Origin: Pseudomonas sp. 7P_10.2_Bac1 | GTDB lineage: Bacteria; Pseudomonadota; Gammaproteobacteria; Pseudomonadales; Pseudomonadaceae | Direction: 5' to 3' | Length of the DNA: 64,000 nucleotides | Assembly: GCF_025465935.1 (NCBI RefSeq) | Contig: NZ_JANLNV010000078.1 | Location: forward strand, 1 to 64,000 | Shown here: piece by piece, positions 27,178-36,814 of the stretch | Layout: each line of letters begins with the position of its first letter | Position numbering within the stretch: the first letter of the stretch is position 1 | Program-made: the position numbers and the translations under genes | The notes under the pieces: generated by a model | Databases searched by the model: none | What the model saw: the letters and a program-made list of their open reading frames with translations, nothing else | What the model was told of the DNA's origin: nothing

Positions 27178-27882
27178 TTACGCGAGGGCTACGAACATGT
27201 CCTGAACGTCGTCCTGCTCTTCCAGCTTGGCCAGAAACTCTTGAACTTCAGCCATTTGCTCGTCAGTCAGGCTGGTTACCGGGTTTTTCGACTGATAGCC
27301 CAGCTTGGCCGACAGTACGGTGAAACCCTGTTCCGGAAGCGCTTTTTGCACCGCATCCAGGTCTGTGGTTTCAGTGATGAACAAAGTCGTGCCTTCTTCT
27401 TCACCTTCTTCAAAATCCTGGGCGCCTGCTTCGATAGCAGCCATTTCAGGGTCAGCGTCTGGGGTGTCAGGCTTGGCTTCGATCAGGCCGACATGATTGA
27501 AGTCCCAGGCAACCGAACCTGTAGCGCCCAATTGACCCTTGCGGAATGCCACGCGAATCTCGGCAACAGTACGGTTAATGTTATCGGTCAGGCACTCTAC
27601 GATCAGCGGGACCTGATGCGGTGCAAAGCCTTCGTAGGTCACGCGGTGGTATTGCACCGCTTCCGTACCAATACCGGCACCTTTGTTGATCGCGCGCTTA
27701 ATGGTGTCCGCAGGCATCGACGCTTTTTTGGCCTGCTCATAGACCAGACGCAAATGCGAGTTCATGTCCGGGTCTGCGCCGTTGCGGGCTGCAACGGTCA
27801 GTTCCTTGGCCAGCTTGCCGAAAACCTTGCCGCGGCTGTTTGCGGCTTCCGCTTTGTGTTTAACCTTCCACTGTGCGCCCAT
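27178..27882 (-). CDS. YebC/PmpR-family protein (YeeN-like)
   Basis: A 234-residue YebC/TACO1-fold protein, three domains, family length. Known members act as transcriptional regulators (PmpR represses pqsR in P. aeruginosa) and, more recently, as translation factors that relieve stalling at polyproline. The opening [28 protein letters not shown] differs from the MAGHSKWANIKHRK of canonical YebC, placing it in the YeeN-like paralogue group. The acidic loop FEEGEEEG is at about 159-166. Monocistronic and convergent with the kinase gene. A canonical yebC beside ruvC would be expected elsewhere in the genome. Confidence 0.85.
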   Translation of the reverse strand: MGAQWKVKHKAEAANSRGKVFGKLAKELTVAARNGADPDMNSHLRLVYEQAKKASMPADTIKRAINKGAGIGTEAVQYHRVTYEGFAPHQVPLIVECLTDNINRTVAEIRVAFRKGQLGATGSVAWDFNHVGLIEAKPDTPDADPEMAAIEAGAQDFEEGEEEGTTLFITETTDLDAVQKALPEQGFTVLSAKLGYQSKNPVTSLTDEQMAEVQEFLAKLEEQDDVQDMFVALA

Positions 27883-27979
27883 TACTCATTCTCTCAATCG
27901 GGTGTGTCGCGGCGGCATGGCCGTCGAATGGCGGCAAGTTTATACGGCTGAAAGTCGTCAATCGACCAAAAAATCCAAT

Positions 27980-28837
27980 TTACGGTGCGAGGTCCATAAA
28001 CGCTTTGATCAGCCGCAACTCGCCACGCCGCTCCATGCAGCCCAGCATATGGTGGTTGATCAGCCCTGAACCGTTGATCGGTACCGCCCTCACCCGCGGG
28101 TCGTGGCTGACTTCGGCCGACGACACAATTCCGATCCCCAACTGCGCCGCAACCGCCTCAGTCACCGCCTCTCGGCTGTCCAGTTCCAGCAACACCCGTG
28201 GGCTTACCCCCGCGCTGACGCACGCCTGATCAAAGGTGCGACGGGTAATCGAGCTCGGCTCGCGCAACACCATGATCACCTGATTAAGTTGCACAATATC
28301 AACGCCTTGCGCCAACGCCTGCCATGGATGCCCGGCAGGTACCAGAGCGCAGATCCGCGATGTTTGCAGAGCCCGCAAGGTCAGCCCCTTTCGTGGTTCT
28401 GCCTCAGTCAGTACGGCCACATCGACATGCTCGGACAACAACGCACTCAAGGTTTCCTGAGCATTACCCAGACGCAGATTAACGGTAATGCCCGGGTAGC
28501 GCTCGCGCAGGCTGGCCAGCATCGGCATCACCATGTGCGGCCCATCGGCGGCCACCTCCAGTCGCCCGGTTAGCAGTTGACGGTTAGCCTCGAGCAACAC
28601 TTGCGCCTCATCCACCAGACCGAACATGGCGCGGGTGATGGCTGCGAGGCGGGTGCCCTCCTCGGTCAACTCCACCCGCCGCGCGGTCCGCCGCAGCAAA
28701 GTGATTTGATAATGCTCCTCCAACGCTTTGATATGCCCGGTTACCGCGGGCTGGCTGATAAACAGCCGGGCAGCGGCCCGAGTAAAACTCCCTTCGCGGG
28801 CAACGGCGTCAAAGGCGCGCAACTGAAACAAGTTCAT
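27980..28837 (-). CDS. LysR-family regulator of the phosphonate pair
   Basis: A 285-residue LysR regulator. The HTH (about 2-60) reads NLFQLRAFDAVAREGSFTRAAARLFISQPAVTGHIKALE. The start at 28837 gives the standard MNLFQLRAF; an upstream in-frame ATG adds 20 residues rich in Leu/Ser and is rejected. It is divergent from phnWX with 114 bp between and two GATAACAA repeats in the spacer, so it probably controls 2-aminoethylphosphonate use in response to the substrate. The family also resembles CysB/CbbR-type proteins; the specific role rests on context. Confidence 0.88.
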   Translation of the reverse strand: MNLFQLRAFDAVAREGSFTRAAARLFISQPAVTGHIKALEEHYQITLLRRTARRVELTEEGTRLAAITRAMFGLVDEAQVLLEANRQLLTGRLEVAADGPHMVMPMLASLRERYPGITVNLRLGNAQETLSALLSEHVDVAVLTEAEPRKGLTLRALQTSRICALVPAGHPWQALAQGVDIVQLNQVIMVLREPSSITRRTFDQACVSAGVSPRVLLELDSREAVTEAVAAQLGIGIVSSAEVSHDPRVRAVPINGSGLINHHMLGCMERRGELRLIKAFMDLAP

Positions 28838-28862
28838 AGGTATAAGTCTGACCGATAGCTTG

Positions 28863-28892
28863 GATAACAATAAACAATTTGATTGATAACAA
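28863..28892. promoter_or_regulatory. GATAACAA direct repeats upstream of phnW
   Basis: GATAACAA occurs at 28863-28870 and again at 28885-28892, 22 bp apart (two helical turns), in the LysR/phnW spacer. A LysR tetramer could bind such a pair. Inferred from spacing. Confidence 0.4.
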
Positions 28893-28951
28893 CGCAAACT
28901 GCAACGTATGCCCTGTATTCAATGACCATCCCAAGCTTGTGAGGAAACCGC

Positions 28952-30061
28952 ATGACCCTTGCTGCGCCGATCCTGCTGACACCGGGCCCACTGACCACCT
29001 CACCGCGTACCCGCCAAGCCATGCTGGTCGACTGGGGCTCATGGGATGAGCGTTTCAATCAGTTGACTGCCAGTGTGTGCAAGCAATTACTGGCAATCAT
29101 CAACGGCACCGACACGCATCACTGCGTGCCCTTGCAAGGCAGCGGTACGTTCGCAGTGGAAGCGGCAATTGGCACACTGGTACCCCGCGACGGACACGTC
29201 CTGGTCCTGATCAACGGCGCCTACGGCAAACGGCTGGCAAAGATCTGCGACGTGCTGGGTCGCCGTTTCAGTACCTTTGAAACGGCCGAAGACCAACCAT
29301 CCACTGCCGCCGACGTCGAGCGCCTGCTCAAAGCCGATTCGAGTATCAGCCACGTCGCAGTGATTCATTGCGAAACCAGCACCGGGATTCTCAATCCGCT
29401 ATCAGAAATAGCTGCGGTCATCGCCCAACAGGGTAAACGTCTGATCATCGATGCCATGAGCTCCTTCGGCGCCCTGCCCATCGACGCGCAAGAAGTGCCG
29501 TTCGACGCGCTGATCGCCGCCTCGGGTAAATGCCTTGAAGGCGTACCCGGCATGGGCTTCGTTTTCGCCCGCAAAGCCGCGTTGGCCAATGCCGCCGGTA
29601 ACTCGCACTCTTTGGCCTTGGACCTGCACGATCAGCAGGCCTACATGGCCAAAACCGGGCAATGGCGCTTCACCCCGCCGACCCACGTCGTCGCCGCGTT
29701 ACACGAAGCCTTGCTGCAATACGACGAAGAAGGCGGTTTGCCTGCACGGCATAAACGTTACGCCAGCAACTGCCAGACGCTGCTCGACGGCATGGCCGGG
29801 CTGGGGCTGCGCAGCTTCCTTCCCGATGCCATTCAGGCGCCGATTATCGTGACATTCCACGCCCCCAAAGATCCGCGCTATCAGTTCAAAACGTTCTACG
29901 AACGGGTCAAGGCCAAGGGCTTCATCCTGTATCCCGGCAAATTGACCCAGGTTGAAACGTTCCGTGTCGGTTGTATCGGCCATGTCAATTCGATCGATAT
30001 GCACGCCGCAGTCAACGCCATCGGCCAGGCGCTGCGCGAAATGGAAGTACTGGATATTTAA
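28952..30061 (+). CDS. phnW: 2-aminoethylphosphonate-pyruvate transaminase
   Basis: A 369-residue PLP-dependent aminotransferase (fold type I, class V) moving the amino group of 2-aminoethylphosphonate to pyruvate, giving phosphonoacetaldehyde. Opening [18 protein letters not shown] is diagnostic for PhnW. The Schiff-base Lys is Lys193 in [28 protein letters not shown] is also typical. Length matches (about 367). A TGAGGA Shine-Dalgarno precedes the ATG. phnX follows, 68 bp downstream. Together they release phosphate and acetaldehyde from ciliatine. Confidence 0.95.
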   Translation: MTLAAPILLTPGPLTTSPRTRQAMLVDWGSWDERFNQLTASVCKQLLAIINGTDTHHCVPLQGSGTFAVEAAIGTLVPRDGHVLVLINGAYGKRLAKICDVLGRRFSTFETAEDQPSTAADVERLLKADSSISHVAVIHCETSTGILNPLSEIAAVIAQQGKRLIIDAMSSFGALPIDAQEVPFDALIAASGKCLEGVPGMGFVFARKAALANAAGNSHSLALDLHDQQAYMAKTGQWRFTPPTHVVAALHEALLQYDEEGGLPARHKRYASNCQTLLDGMAGLGLRSFLPDAIQAPIIVTFHAPKDPRYQFKTFYERVKAKGFILYPGKLTQVETFRVGCIGHVNSIDMHAAVNAIGQALREMEVLDI

Positions 30062-30129
30062 GCCGGAACAGACCTCATCCCACCTATTTACTTCGTGCAG
30101 CCAAGGCTGCTCACACAGGATTGACAGAC

Positions 30130-30957
30130 ATGAACTACACCAACCCAAGCAAACTTCAGGGAGCGATTCTCGACTGGGCCGGCACCGTGGTCGACTTTGG
30201 CTCTTTCGCGCCGACACAAATCTTTGTCGAGGCCTTTGCTGAGTTCGACGTGCATGTATCCATCGATGAAGCACGTGGACCGATGGGCATGGGCAAGTGG
30301 GATCACATCCGGACCCTTTGCGATCAACCCCAGATCGGCGAGCGCTACAAAAAGCTCTTCGGCCGCACGCCGACTGACGACGATGTAACCGCTATTTACC
30401 AACGCTTCATGCCATTGCAAATCGAAAAAATCGCCGAACATTCGGCACTGATTCCCGGCGCGCTGGAAACCATCGCCACGCTGCGCGCGCAAGGGTTAAA
30501 AATAGGTTCGTGCTCAGGCTACCCGGCGCAAGTGATGGCCAAGGTCATCGAACTGGCCGCCAGCAATGGCTATGTTGCCGACCACGTAGTGGCCACTGAC
30601 CAAGTCCCGAATGGGCGCCCGTGGCCTGCACAGGCGCTGGCCAATGTAATTGCGCTAGGTATCGACGATGTAGGCGCCTGCGTGAAAGTCGACGACACCG
30701 TGCCTGGCATCCTAGAAGGTCGTCGCGCGGGCATGTGGACTGTGGCATTGGTGTGTTCAGGTAACGCGCTGGGCCTGACATATGAGCAATACCGCGGGTT
30801 AGACAGCGCCACTCTGGCGAGCGAGCGCAAGCGTATTCACGCTCTGTTTGAAAGTTCGCGCCCCCACTACTTGATCGACACTATCTGCGACCTGCCCGAG
30901 GTCGTTGCCGACATTAATCAGCGCCTGAAAAAGGGGGAAATGCCGCAAAACAGCTGA
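30130..30957 (+). CDS. phnX: phosphonoacetaldehyde hydrolase (phosphonatase)
   Basis: A 275-residue HAD-superfamily C-P bond hydrolase giving acetaldehyde and phosphate. The nucleophile Asp15 ([13 protein letters not shown], the characteristic DxA form) and the Schiff-base Lys56 ([12 protein letters not shown]) are present; HAD motifs II and III ([24 protein letters not shown]) follow. The start at 30130 is chosen because it opens [18 protein letters not shown]; a 53-codon upstream extension overlaps the phnW 3' end. It works directly on the PhnW product. Confidence 0.95.
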   Translation: MNYTNPSKLQGAILDWAGTVVDFGSFAPTQIFVEAFAEFDVHVSIDEARGPMGMGKWDHIRTLCDQPQIGERYKKLFGRTPTDDDVTAIYQRFMPLQIEKIAEHSALIPGALETIATLRAQGLKIGSCSGYPAQVMAKVIELAASNGYVADHVVATDQVPNGRPWPAQALANVIALGIDDVGACVKVDDTVPGILEGRRAGMWTVALVCSGNALGLTYEQYRGLDSATLASERKRIHALFESSRPHYLIDTICDLPEVVADINQRLKKGEMPQNS

Positions 30958-30966
30958 TTCAGTGCA

Positions 30967-30994
30967 GGCAGACGCCCAGATCGGGGCGTCTGCC
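30967..30994. terminator. hairpin between phnX and the FMN reductase
   Basis: GGCAGACGCCC and GGGCGTCTGCC form an 11-bp stem between convergent genes. No T-tract follows on either strand, so it may protect 3' ends rather than terminate by itself. Confidence 0.5.
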
Positions 30995-31042
30995 CACTGT
31001 CATGGAGCCCGACAGCCCCATGAGCAGCAATGGCATCACAGA

Positions 31043-31603
31043 TCAGGCTTTTTTCAACTGTTCAACCCATTGGCTGTACGCATCAATAAAAGCCTGCAAG
31101 AAGGGTCTGGTCTTTTCAGAAACCGCGCCTGACTCATCAAATACACTGCCCGCGCCGCCCAGATAAGCTTCCGGCTGTTGCAAGCAAGGAACATTCAGAA
31201 ACACCAGCGACTGACGCAAATGATGGTTGGCGCCAAACCCACCGATCGCCCCAGGCGAAACACTGATGACCGCCCCCGGCTTGCCGCCCCATACGCTCTG
31301 ACCATAAGGACGGGAACCGACGTCTAGAGCGTTTTTAAGCGCAGCAGGAACCGAGCGATTGTATTCAGGCGTCACGAAAAGCACCGCATCGGCGGCGCGT
31401 ACTTGATCTCGAAACTTGCTGTAAGCCGCGGGTGGCGGAGTGATCTCAATGTCTTCGTTGTACAAGGGCAGATCACCGATCTCGACAATATTCAGCTTCA
31501 GATTAGCCGGTGCCAGCCCTGCCAGGGCATGAGCGACTTTGCGATTGAGTGAATCCTTGCGCAAACTACCGACCAGCACTGCGACGTTGTAGACCTTGCT
31601 CAT
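31043..31603 (-). CDS. NADPH-dependent FMN reductase
   Basis: A 186-residue flavodoxin-like oxidoreductase of the NADPH-dependent FMN reductase/chromate reductase family. Motifs: VLVGSLRKDSLNRKVAHAL (phosphate-binding loop, about 10-28), LFVTPEYNRSVPAALKNALD (about 114-133), and GGKPGAVISVSPGAIGGFGANHHLRQSL (about 146-170, by alignment). Cytosolic, FMN-binding, reducing quinones, azo compounds or metals. It converges on phnX. No redox regulator gene is next to it. Confidence 0.9.
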   Translation of the reverse strand: MSKVYNVAVLVGSLRKDSLNRKVAHALAGLAPANLKLNIVEIGDLPLYNEDIEITPPPAAYSKFRDQVRAADAVLFVTPEYNRSVPAALKNALDVGSRPYGQSVWGGKPGAVISVSPGAIGGFGANHHLRQSLVFLNVPCLQQPEAYLGGAGSVFDESGAVSEKTRPFLQAFIDAYSQWVEQLKKA

Positions 31604-31674
31604 TGAAAACTCCGAGTCTGTGGCTGTAGGAAGATTAGTTATAGATGATCAAACGGGTTTCTTGCAGCCTGGTT

Positions 31675-31704
31675 TACTTTATTGGCCCTCAAGCCTGTAA
31701 AGTA
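31675..31704. promoter_or_regulatory. TACTTTA-N16-TAAAGTA inverted repeat
   Basis: TACTTTA (31675-31681) and TAAAGTA (31698-31704) face each other in the spacer between the FMN reductase and the small gene at 31800. It is either a regulatory dyad or a weak stem. No regulator can be named. Confidence 0.25.
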
Positions 31705-31799
31705 GCCGGACTATTTTTTCCCTATCGTTAAACTTCCCCTGCTGATCAACGGTCTACAGAACCGCAAATTGGGTGTTTATCTCCAGAGGTTCTCTACAA

Positions 31800-32042
31800 A
31801 TGGCGGCAGTTCTAGTTGGGCAATTTCATGCAAGAGATGCGGAAGGCCGTGTCTACTCGGTGCATGAGTTTGAAACAGTGGTAGAGGGTCATTCGTTGAC
31901 CACCTACAAACTGGCTATTGGGGATCGTGTCACAAAGATCAATGACAATGAATTTGAATTGATTCAATCAAAAACGCTGTTGACTCGCGATTCAGAAACC
32001 GCAGCGGCGAAAAAAACCGATGCGCTTGTAACGCCTGAATAA
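31800..32042 (+). CDS. small hypothetical protein
   Basis: An 80-residue protein, MAAVLVGQFHARDAEGRVYS at the N-terminus, then HEFETVVEG, TYKLAIGDRV and NDNEFELIQSKTLLTRD. Predicted all-beta for about 65 residues with a charged Ala/Lys tail. No signal, metal or catalytic motif. The start at 31800 follows an AGAGG Shine-Dalgarno; an in-frame ATG nine codons earlier lacks one. I do not recognise a function; the coding pattern and Shine-Dalgarno support it as real. Confidence 0.65.
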   Translation: MAAVLVGQFHARDAEGRVYSVHEFETVVEGHSLTTYKLAIGDRVTKINDNEFELIQSKTLLTRDSETAAAKKTDALVTPE

Positions 32043-32139
32043 CAACGCTGCAACGGCATACCGCGCAAGTCACAGGAAGAGACTGGAGGGCCTGGCTTGG
32101 CGAAGCCAGAATCTGATCCACAGCATATGGATTTCACGC

Positions 32140-33051
32140 ATGCGTTTACGCCACATCGAAGTGATCCAGGCGATCTTGCAAACCGGCAATCTCGACCATG
32201 CTGCCGAGTGGCTGCAACAGCCAGTGGCCACTCTCACAGCCACCCTGCATGAAGCCGAGCAACAGCTCGGCTTCATGCTATTTGCCAGCGTTCGCGGGCG
32301 GCTGCAAGCCACGCGCGAAACCCTGGCGCTGCAACCCCTGATCAACCAGCTGTACCTGGATGCCGAGCCCCTTCGCCGGCTGGGCGATGCCTTGCGCCAA
32401 CATCAGGACCCTACCCTGCGCGTGGTCTGTGGCGAGACAATGGCGCAGTCGTTAGTGCCGCACAGCATTGGCACACTCCGTCGACGTTTTCCTGACACGC
32501 CCACAACCCTGAGCAGCCAGCCTTTCCCTGAATTAGTACGCCGCGTTTCTATGGATGAGTGCGACGTAGGCCTGAGCTTGCAGCCTGCCGAACTGCCCGG
32601 CATCGACAGCCAGAAATTGGCTCAAGGCAAGGTACAACTGCTTGCACCTCACGGCTGGCTTTCACCCAAGCAAAAATACATCGCCCTCCACGACCTGGCC
32701 GGCCAAGCCATGATTGGCCTGCGTCAGCACGACCTGCTGAGCCGCACACTCGACAGCAAATTACATACGCTGAAGCCGGCGCCGGTGGTGCATATTGAGG
32801 TTCAAAGCTATCAAATGATGCGTGCCATGGTTGAGGCAGGCGAAGGGCTGGCGCTAGTGGACCCATTTACTGCCATAGGGGCCAAAGACAGTGGGCTGGA
32901 TGTGTGCCCGTTATCGCCAGCGGTTCCGGTGACCCTGTATGCGCTTACGCGCAAAGGCTCAGAACCAGGCGCTGCACTTAAAGCACTGCTCGAGATAGTC
33001 CGTGAAAGAGCCGATGCCTTGCTGGCCGAGCAAGGCGTCGTCACCCTTTAG
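32140..33051 (+). CDS. LysR-family transcriptional regulator
   Basis: A 303-residue LysR regulator. The HTH (about 1-60) reads RLRHIEVIQAILQTGNLDHAAEWLQQPVATLTATLHEAEQQLGF; the recognition helix is less Ser/Thr-Pro-rich than usual (QQPVATLTATLH for SQPAVSRQI). The effector domain (about 90-295) is intact, with YQMMRAMVEAGEGLALVDPF. It is not divergent from an obvious target: the gene upstream is the small protein at 31800, same strand. Target and effector unknown. Confidence 0.85.
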   Translation: MRLRHIEVIQAILQTGNLDHAAEWLQQPVATLTATLHEAEQQLGFMLFASVRGRLQATRETLALQPLINQLYLDAEPLRRLGDALRQHQDPTLRVVCGETMAQSLVPHSIGTLRRRFPDTPTTLSSQPFPELVRRVSMDECDVGLSLQPAELPGIDSQKLAQGKVQLLAPHGWLSPKQKYIALHDLAGQAMIGLRQHDLLSRTLDSKLHTLKPAPVVHIEVQSYQMMRAMVEAGEGLALVDPFTAIGAKDSGLDVCPLSPAVPVTLYALTRKGSEPGAALKALLEIVRERADALLAEQGVVTL

Positions 33052-33117
33052 GCTGCGTCTATTCAAGATCAAAAGACCGCAGCCTACGCCAGTTTCTGGA
33101 AGGGTACGGGCTGAACC

Positions 33118-33690
33118 TTAAATGTGCCCCTCAAACAACAGATACCAGAAGATCGCCACTTCGCAGGTCTGAGGGTCTATACCGCGATAACGCAGGTAAT
33201 CGATCCCGCCTACCTGATACCCACAACGCTCATACAAACGGCAGGCGCCGATGTTGTTGTTTTGGGTTTCGAGCATGATGCCCTGCAGGTTTTTCTTGTG
33301 GCTCCAAAACTTGACCACATCCAGTAACGACTTGGCCACACCGTGGCGACGCGCACAGGCGACCACGGCCAGTTCATCGACATGGGCAAAGCCATTCCAG
33401 TTAGTGCTGACAACGACATGCCCCACCGGTTGTTCATCCAGGTAGGCCATGAAAATCGCACTGTCTGGCGCCCCGATAAAACTGGCAAACTCATCCGGAT
33501 CTATGCCGTAGCACTTGCGGTACGGCGTGATCATGTCCAGTGGCCAGTGCTCGACCTTCTTATGACGGTCAGCACGGGCGTACGCATTGACTTCAAAACT
33601 AAAATCATTGCCCCATACATAGGGCGCAAATCCTTCATCAGCCAATCGAACCGAAACAACAGGGTCGTTGGGGTTCAAAACCAGGTGCAT
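33118..33690 (-). CDS. GNAT acetyltransferase resembling streptothricin acetyltransferases
   Basis: A 190-residue GNAT enzyme. The CoA-binding region is HVDELAVVACARRHGVAKSLLDVV (about 102-125, motif RRHGVA for R/QxxGxG/A). The second half, MLETQNNNIGACRLYERCGYQVGGIDYLRYRG then CEVAIFWYLLF, closely resembles streptothricin acetyltransferases (SatA/SAT type). The first 60 residues are longer than in many GNATs. It could acetylate an amino-sugar or lysine-rich antibiotic, but the natural substrate may be something else. It converges on the LysR gene and lies beside dnaQ in an otherwise housekeeping stretch. Confidence 0.8.
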   Translation of the reverse strand: MHLVLNPNDPVVSVRLADEGFAPYVWGNDFSFEVNAYARADRHKKVEHWPLDMITPYRKCYGIDPDEFASFIGAPDSAIFMAYLDEQPVGHVVVSTNWNGFAHVDELAVVACARRHGVAKSLLDVVKFWSHKKNLQGIMLETQNNNIGACRLYERCGYQVGGIDYLRYRGIDPQTCEVAIFWYLLFEGHI

Positions 33691-33770
33691 GAAAAATCCC
33701 TCTTTCTTGCGGTGAAATACCCCTGCAACTCGCCGTCAAACACTGCGACGGCGTTAACATCCTTTAGGGT

Positions 33771-34523
33771 TTAGTGCTGGGTTTGGGCTTCGATGAGTTG
33801 TGCCCACAGCGACGGGCCACCCGCCGACTTGGCAATTGCCTCAAGACGCGCGGCATGTTCGGCCAAGTCACTTTCAGTTGCACGAATAATTCGGCCAGGT
33901 TGTCGGTCCGCTGACAAACGGCGAATTTCCGTGGCCTGATTGCCTGAGTTGTCACCAGACTCATGACCGTCGGAGGCATTACCGGCCAGCGACAAGCTGG
34001 TCTGCCCACCGGTCATGGCCAGGTAAACGTCAGCCAAAATCTCGGAGTCGAGCAAGGCGCCGTGCAATTCACGACCCGAGTTATCGACACCATAGCGTTT
34101 GCACAAAGCGTCCAGGCTATTGCGCTGCCCTGGGTGACGGGCTCGCGCCATCATCAGGGTGTCGAGGATGGTGCAATGTTGAGTAATGTCCGCACGGTCG
34201 GTCTGACCGATCAAGGCAAATTCGTTATTCAGGAAGCCGACGTCAAACGCCGCGTTATGAATGATTAACTGTGCGCCTGAAATAAAGTCGAAAAACTCAT
34301 CGGCTACTTCGCCAAAACGAGGTTTGCCGACCAGGAACTCGTTGGTAATACCGTGGACGCCGATGGCGCCCTCATCACTTTCACGGTCCGGCTGCAGGTA
34401 CACATGAAAATGCCGGCCGGTCAGACGACGGCCCATTAACTCCACGCAACCGATCTCGATCACCCGGTGACCATCGGTGACGGGCATACCGGTGGTTTCA
34501 GTATCGAGTACCACACTACGCAT
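33771..34523 (-). CDS. dnaQ: DNA polymerase III epsilon subunit
   Basis: A 250-residue proofreading 3'-5' exonuclease. DEDDh residues: Asp7 and Glu9 (VLDTETTG), Asp in [11 protein letters not shown] (about 94-104), His and Asp in [21 protein letters not shown] (about 158-178). The C-terminal tail (about 185-250) should carry the alpha-binding segment. It overlaps the rnhA 3' end by 8 bases, the classic rnhA-dnaQ pairing, here with both on the minus strand. Confidence 0.95.
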   Translation of the reverse strand: MRSVVLDTETTGMPVTDGHRVIEIGCVELMGRRLTGRHFHVYLQPDRESDEGAIGVHGITNEFLVGKPRFGEVADEFFDFISGAQLIIHNAAFDVGFLNNEFALIGQTDRADITQHCTILDTLMMARARHPGQRNSLDALCKRYGVDNSGRELHGALLDSEILADVYLAMTGGQTSLSLAGNASDGHESGDNSGNQATEIRRLSADRQPGRIIRATESDLAEHAARLEAIAKSAGGPSLWAQLIEAQTQH

Positions 34524-34968
34524 GTTTGTTGCCTCTCATTTGCTCCACTCCACGGTTGGCCAACTGGTCGGCACGCTCATTACCAGGATGGCCAATATGC
34601 CCGCGTACCCACTGCCATTTCACCGTGTGGCGATTGACTTGTTCATCCAGCAGTTTCCAGAGATCGGCATTTTTCACGGGCTCCTTGGAGGCGGTTTTCC
34701 AGCCGCGCTTTTTCCAGTTGACCATCCACTCGGTGATACCTTTCATCACATATTGAGAGTCGGTTACCAACAAGACTTCACAAGGACGCTTGAGCTCTTC
34801 AAGGCCACGAATGGCCGCCATTAATTCCATGCGATTATTGGTTGTATTGGGCTCGCCGCCCCAGAGTTCCTTTTCAACGCCCTGATAGACCAGCAACGCT
34901 CCCCAGCCTCCAGGCCCGGGGTTACCCTTGCAGGCACCATCGGTGAACATTTCTACGCTATCGCTCAT
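34516..34968 (-). CDS. rnhA: ribonuclease HI
   Basis: A 150-residue type 1 RNase H degrading RNA in RNA-DNA hybrids. Active-site Asp10 ([15 protein letters not shown]), Glu48 (NRMELMAAI), Asp70 ([11 protein letters not shown]) and Asp134 region (GNERADQLA) are all seen, plus the basic handle ([17 protein letters not shown]). Length matches E. coli RnhA (155). Overlaps dnaQ by 8 bases. Confidence 0.96.
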   Translation of the reverse strand: MSDSVEMFTDGACKGNPGPGGWGALLVYQGVEKELWGGEPNTTNNRMELMAAIRGLEELKRPCEVLLVTDSQYVMKGITEWMVNWKKRGWKTASKEPVKNADLWKLLDEQVNRHTVKWQWVRGHIGHPGNERADQLANRGVEQMRGNKHA

Positions 34969-35059
34969 TGCAAACTATCCAGAAAGGGCTGCTACGGCCT
35001 GCCAATCAAGGGGTGATGACAGCACCTGAGGTCGGGTAAACCCGACCCGGCATTAAAAA

Positions 35060-35818
35060 TCAGGGTTCAATATCAGGCCGGTTGACCTTGGCCATCTGCA
35101 GAGGGATCAGCTTGCCCTTGGGCTCGCGGCGCATTGGCTTGACGGGGCGTAACCCCACTACCATTTTGCGGGCGACCAAGACATAGAAGCCACCACCGGC
35201 CAATTGCCAGCTACCTGCTTTGCGCTCCCAACCCGACAAACGTCCTTGCCAGGCCTTGGAAGCAAGCGGCGGACGATAGCATCCGAAGCGGCGTTTCTCC
35301 AGCGCAAAGCCCAGCAGGTTGAGCCAGTCGGCAACGCGCGAGGGCGAAATACAACGTGCCTTGCGCAGCGCATCCTTGGCAAAAACATGCCGAAGCCCCC
35401 AACTGCTCCACGGGTTGATACCCACGATCAGCAAATGCCCGCCCGGTCGCACACTGCTGGCCGCTTCGCGCAGCAAGCCGTGAGGGGACAGACAAAAATC
35501 CAGACCATGCTGCAACACCACCACATCGGCCGCGTGCTCACATAAAGGCCAGGATTGTTCTTCACAGATAATTTCGACACCGGGCAAGGGCGCACCCATG
35601 CGGACATTGCGTTGCACTTGCGGGGCCTTGGGCGGCGTGTCTGCACCAGGGCCGTAATGCACCAGATAGCCGCCGAAATAGCGTCCGAGCTCTTCCTCAA
35701 GTACGCGCTGCTCGTCTTCCAGCAATAACTGGCCAAGAGGACCAGACAGCCATTCGCGGGCCGAACTGATCAGTGCCAGCCACTCAGGGTCTGCCTGAGC
35801 CAATGGTTTATCGGTCAT
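35060..35818 (-). CDS. class I SAM-dependent methyltransferase
   Basis: A 252-residue methyltransferase, about residues 60-160 carrying the Rossmann-like core: VEIICEEQSWPLCEHAADVVVLQHGLDFCLSPHGLLREAASSVRPGGHLLIVGINPWSSWGLR. The glycine-rich SAM loop (E/DxGxG) is degenerate, so either the first strand is divergent or binding is weak. The C-terminus is basic (KPMRREPKGKLIPLQ). It is divergent from gloB with 118 bp between. This gene beside rnhA/gloB is a common proteobacterial arrangement (YafS-like position); function unknown. Confidence 0.85.
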   Translation of the reverse strand: MTDKPLAQADPEWLALISSAREWLSGPLGQLLLEDEQRVLEEELGRYFGGYLVHYGPGADTPPKAPQVQRNVRMGAPLPGVEIICEEQSWPLCEHAADVVVLQHGLDFCLSPHGLLREAASSVRPGGHLLIVGINPWSSWGLRHVFAKDALRKARCISPSRVADWLNLLGFALEKRRFGCYRPPLASKAWQGRLSGWERKAGSWQLAGGGFYVLVARKMVVGLRPVKPMRREPKGKLIPLQMAKVNRPDIEP

Positions 35819-35935
35819 TGCTCCTCCACCTCGCCATTTACACGACTAACGCTCGGCTGACGCTTCGATGCGGCTCGCATTGGAACGCCAACAGCCCCTA
35901 AGATGCGCCATTGTCTCGCACTTGGGAATTGCACC

Positions 35936-36715
35936 ATGTTACAGATCGACGCCCTGCCCGCCTTCAGCGACAACTACATCTGGTTGTTACAGGATACGAC
36001 CCAAAAACGCTGCGCCGTGGTCGATCCGGGTGACGCTGCCCCTGTTCTGGACTGGCTCAAGCAACATCCCGACTGGTCACTCAGCGATATTCTGGTCACC
36101 CATCACCACTTCGATCATGTCGGTGGCGTTGAACAATTGCACCTCATCACGGGTGCGAAGGTTTGGGGGCCGGCACTGGAAAATATTCCTGCACGACAAG
36201 TGCCACTTAACGATAACGACCTGATCAACATACTGGGAATTGAATTCAAAGTGTTTCTGGTACCAGGCCATACTTTAGGTCATGTTGCTTATTATCACGC
36301 TGATGTTTCAAAGCCACTATTGTTCAGCGGCGATACGCTGTTCGCAGCCGGGTGCGGGCGTTTATTTGAAGGCACTCCCGAACAAATGCATCAGTCCTTG
36401 AGCCGGCTGGCCGCATTGCCACCGCAAACGGAGGTGTATTGCACGCATGAATACACTCAAAGCAACTTACGCTTTGCTCAAGCCGTTGAACCGAACAACC
36501 CCGATATTGCCGAGCGAGTTGCACAAGTTGCGACCTGGCGAAATGAAGGCAAGATCAGTTTGCCATCAAGTATTGCGCTCGAGCTGCGCACTAATCCTTT
36601 TTTAAGGGTTAGTGAAATATCCGTTAAAGAAAAAGCTGACGAATGGAACAAACGCGACAATGACTCGCCCTGCGCGGTCTTTGCCAGCTTGCGCAGCTGG
36701 AAAGACAAGTTCTAA
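35936..36715 (+). CDS. gloB: hydroxyacylglutathione hydrolase (glyoxalase II)
   Basis: A 259-residue metallo-beta-lactamase-fold thioesterase hydrolysing S-lactoylglutathione. The dinuclear metal site is [10 protein letters not shown] (His56, His58, Asp60, His61), with [29 protein letters not shown] and [12 protein letters not shown] following. C-terminal glutathione-binding segment ends LRSWKDKF. The start at 35936 opens [16 protein letters not shown], the family norm; an in-frame ATG 33 bases earlier is not supported. Confidence 0.95.
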   Translation: MLQIDALPAFSDNYIWLLQDTTQKRCAVVDPGDAAPVLDWLKQHPDWSLSDILVTHHHFDHVGGVEQLHLITGAKVWGPALENIPARQVPLNDNDLINILGIEFKVFLVPGHTLGHVAYYHADVSKPLLFSGDTLFAAGCGRLFEGTPEQMHQSLSRLAALPPQTEVYCTHEYTQSNLRFAQAVEPNNPDIAERVAQVATWRNEGKISLPSSIALELRTNPFLRVSEISVKEKADEWNKRDNDSPCAVFASLRSWKDKF

Positions 36716-36814
36716 TCAAGGCCGCGGTTGCCATAAAAACTCTGAATGGTTGACCGCGCCCCACCTGCTTTCTAGAATCGCCCGACATTTTTGCCCGAAA
36801 CTATCTTTCAGCCA

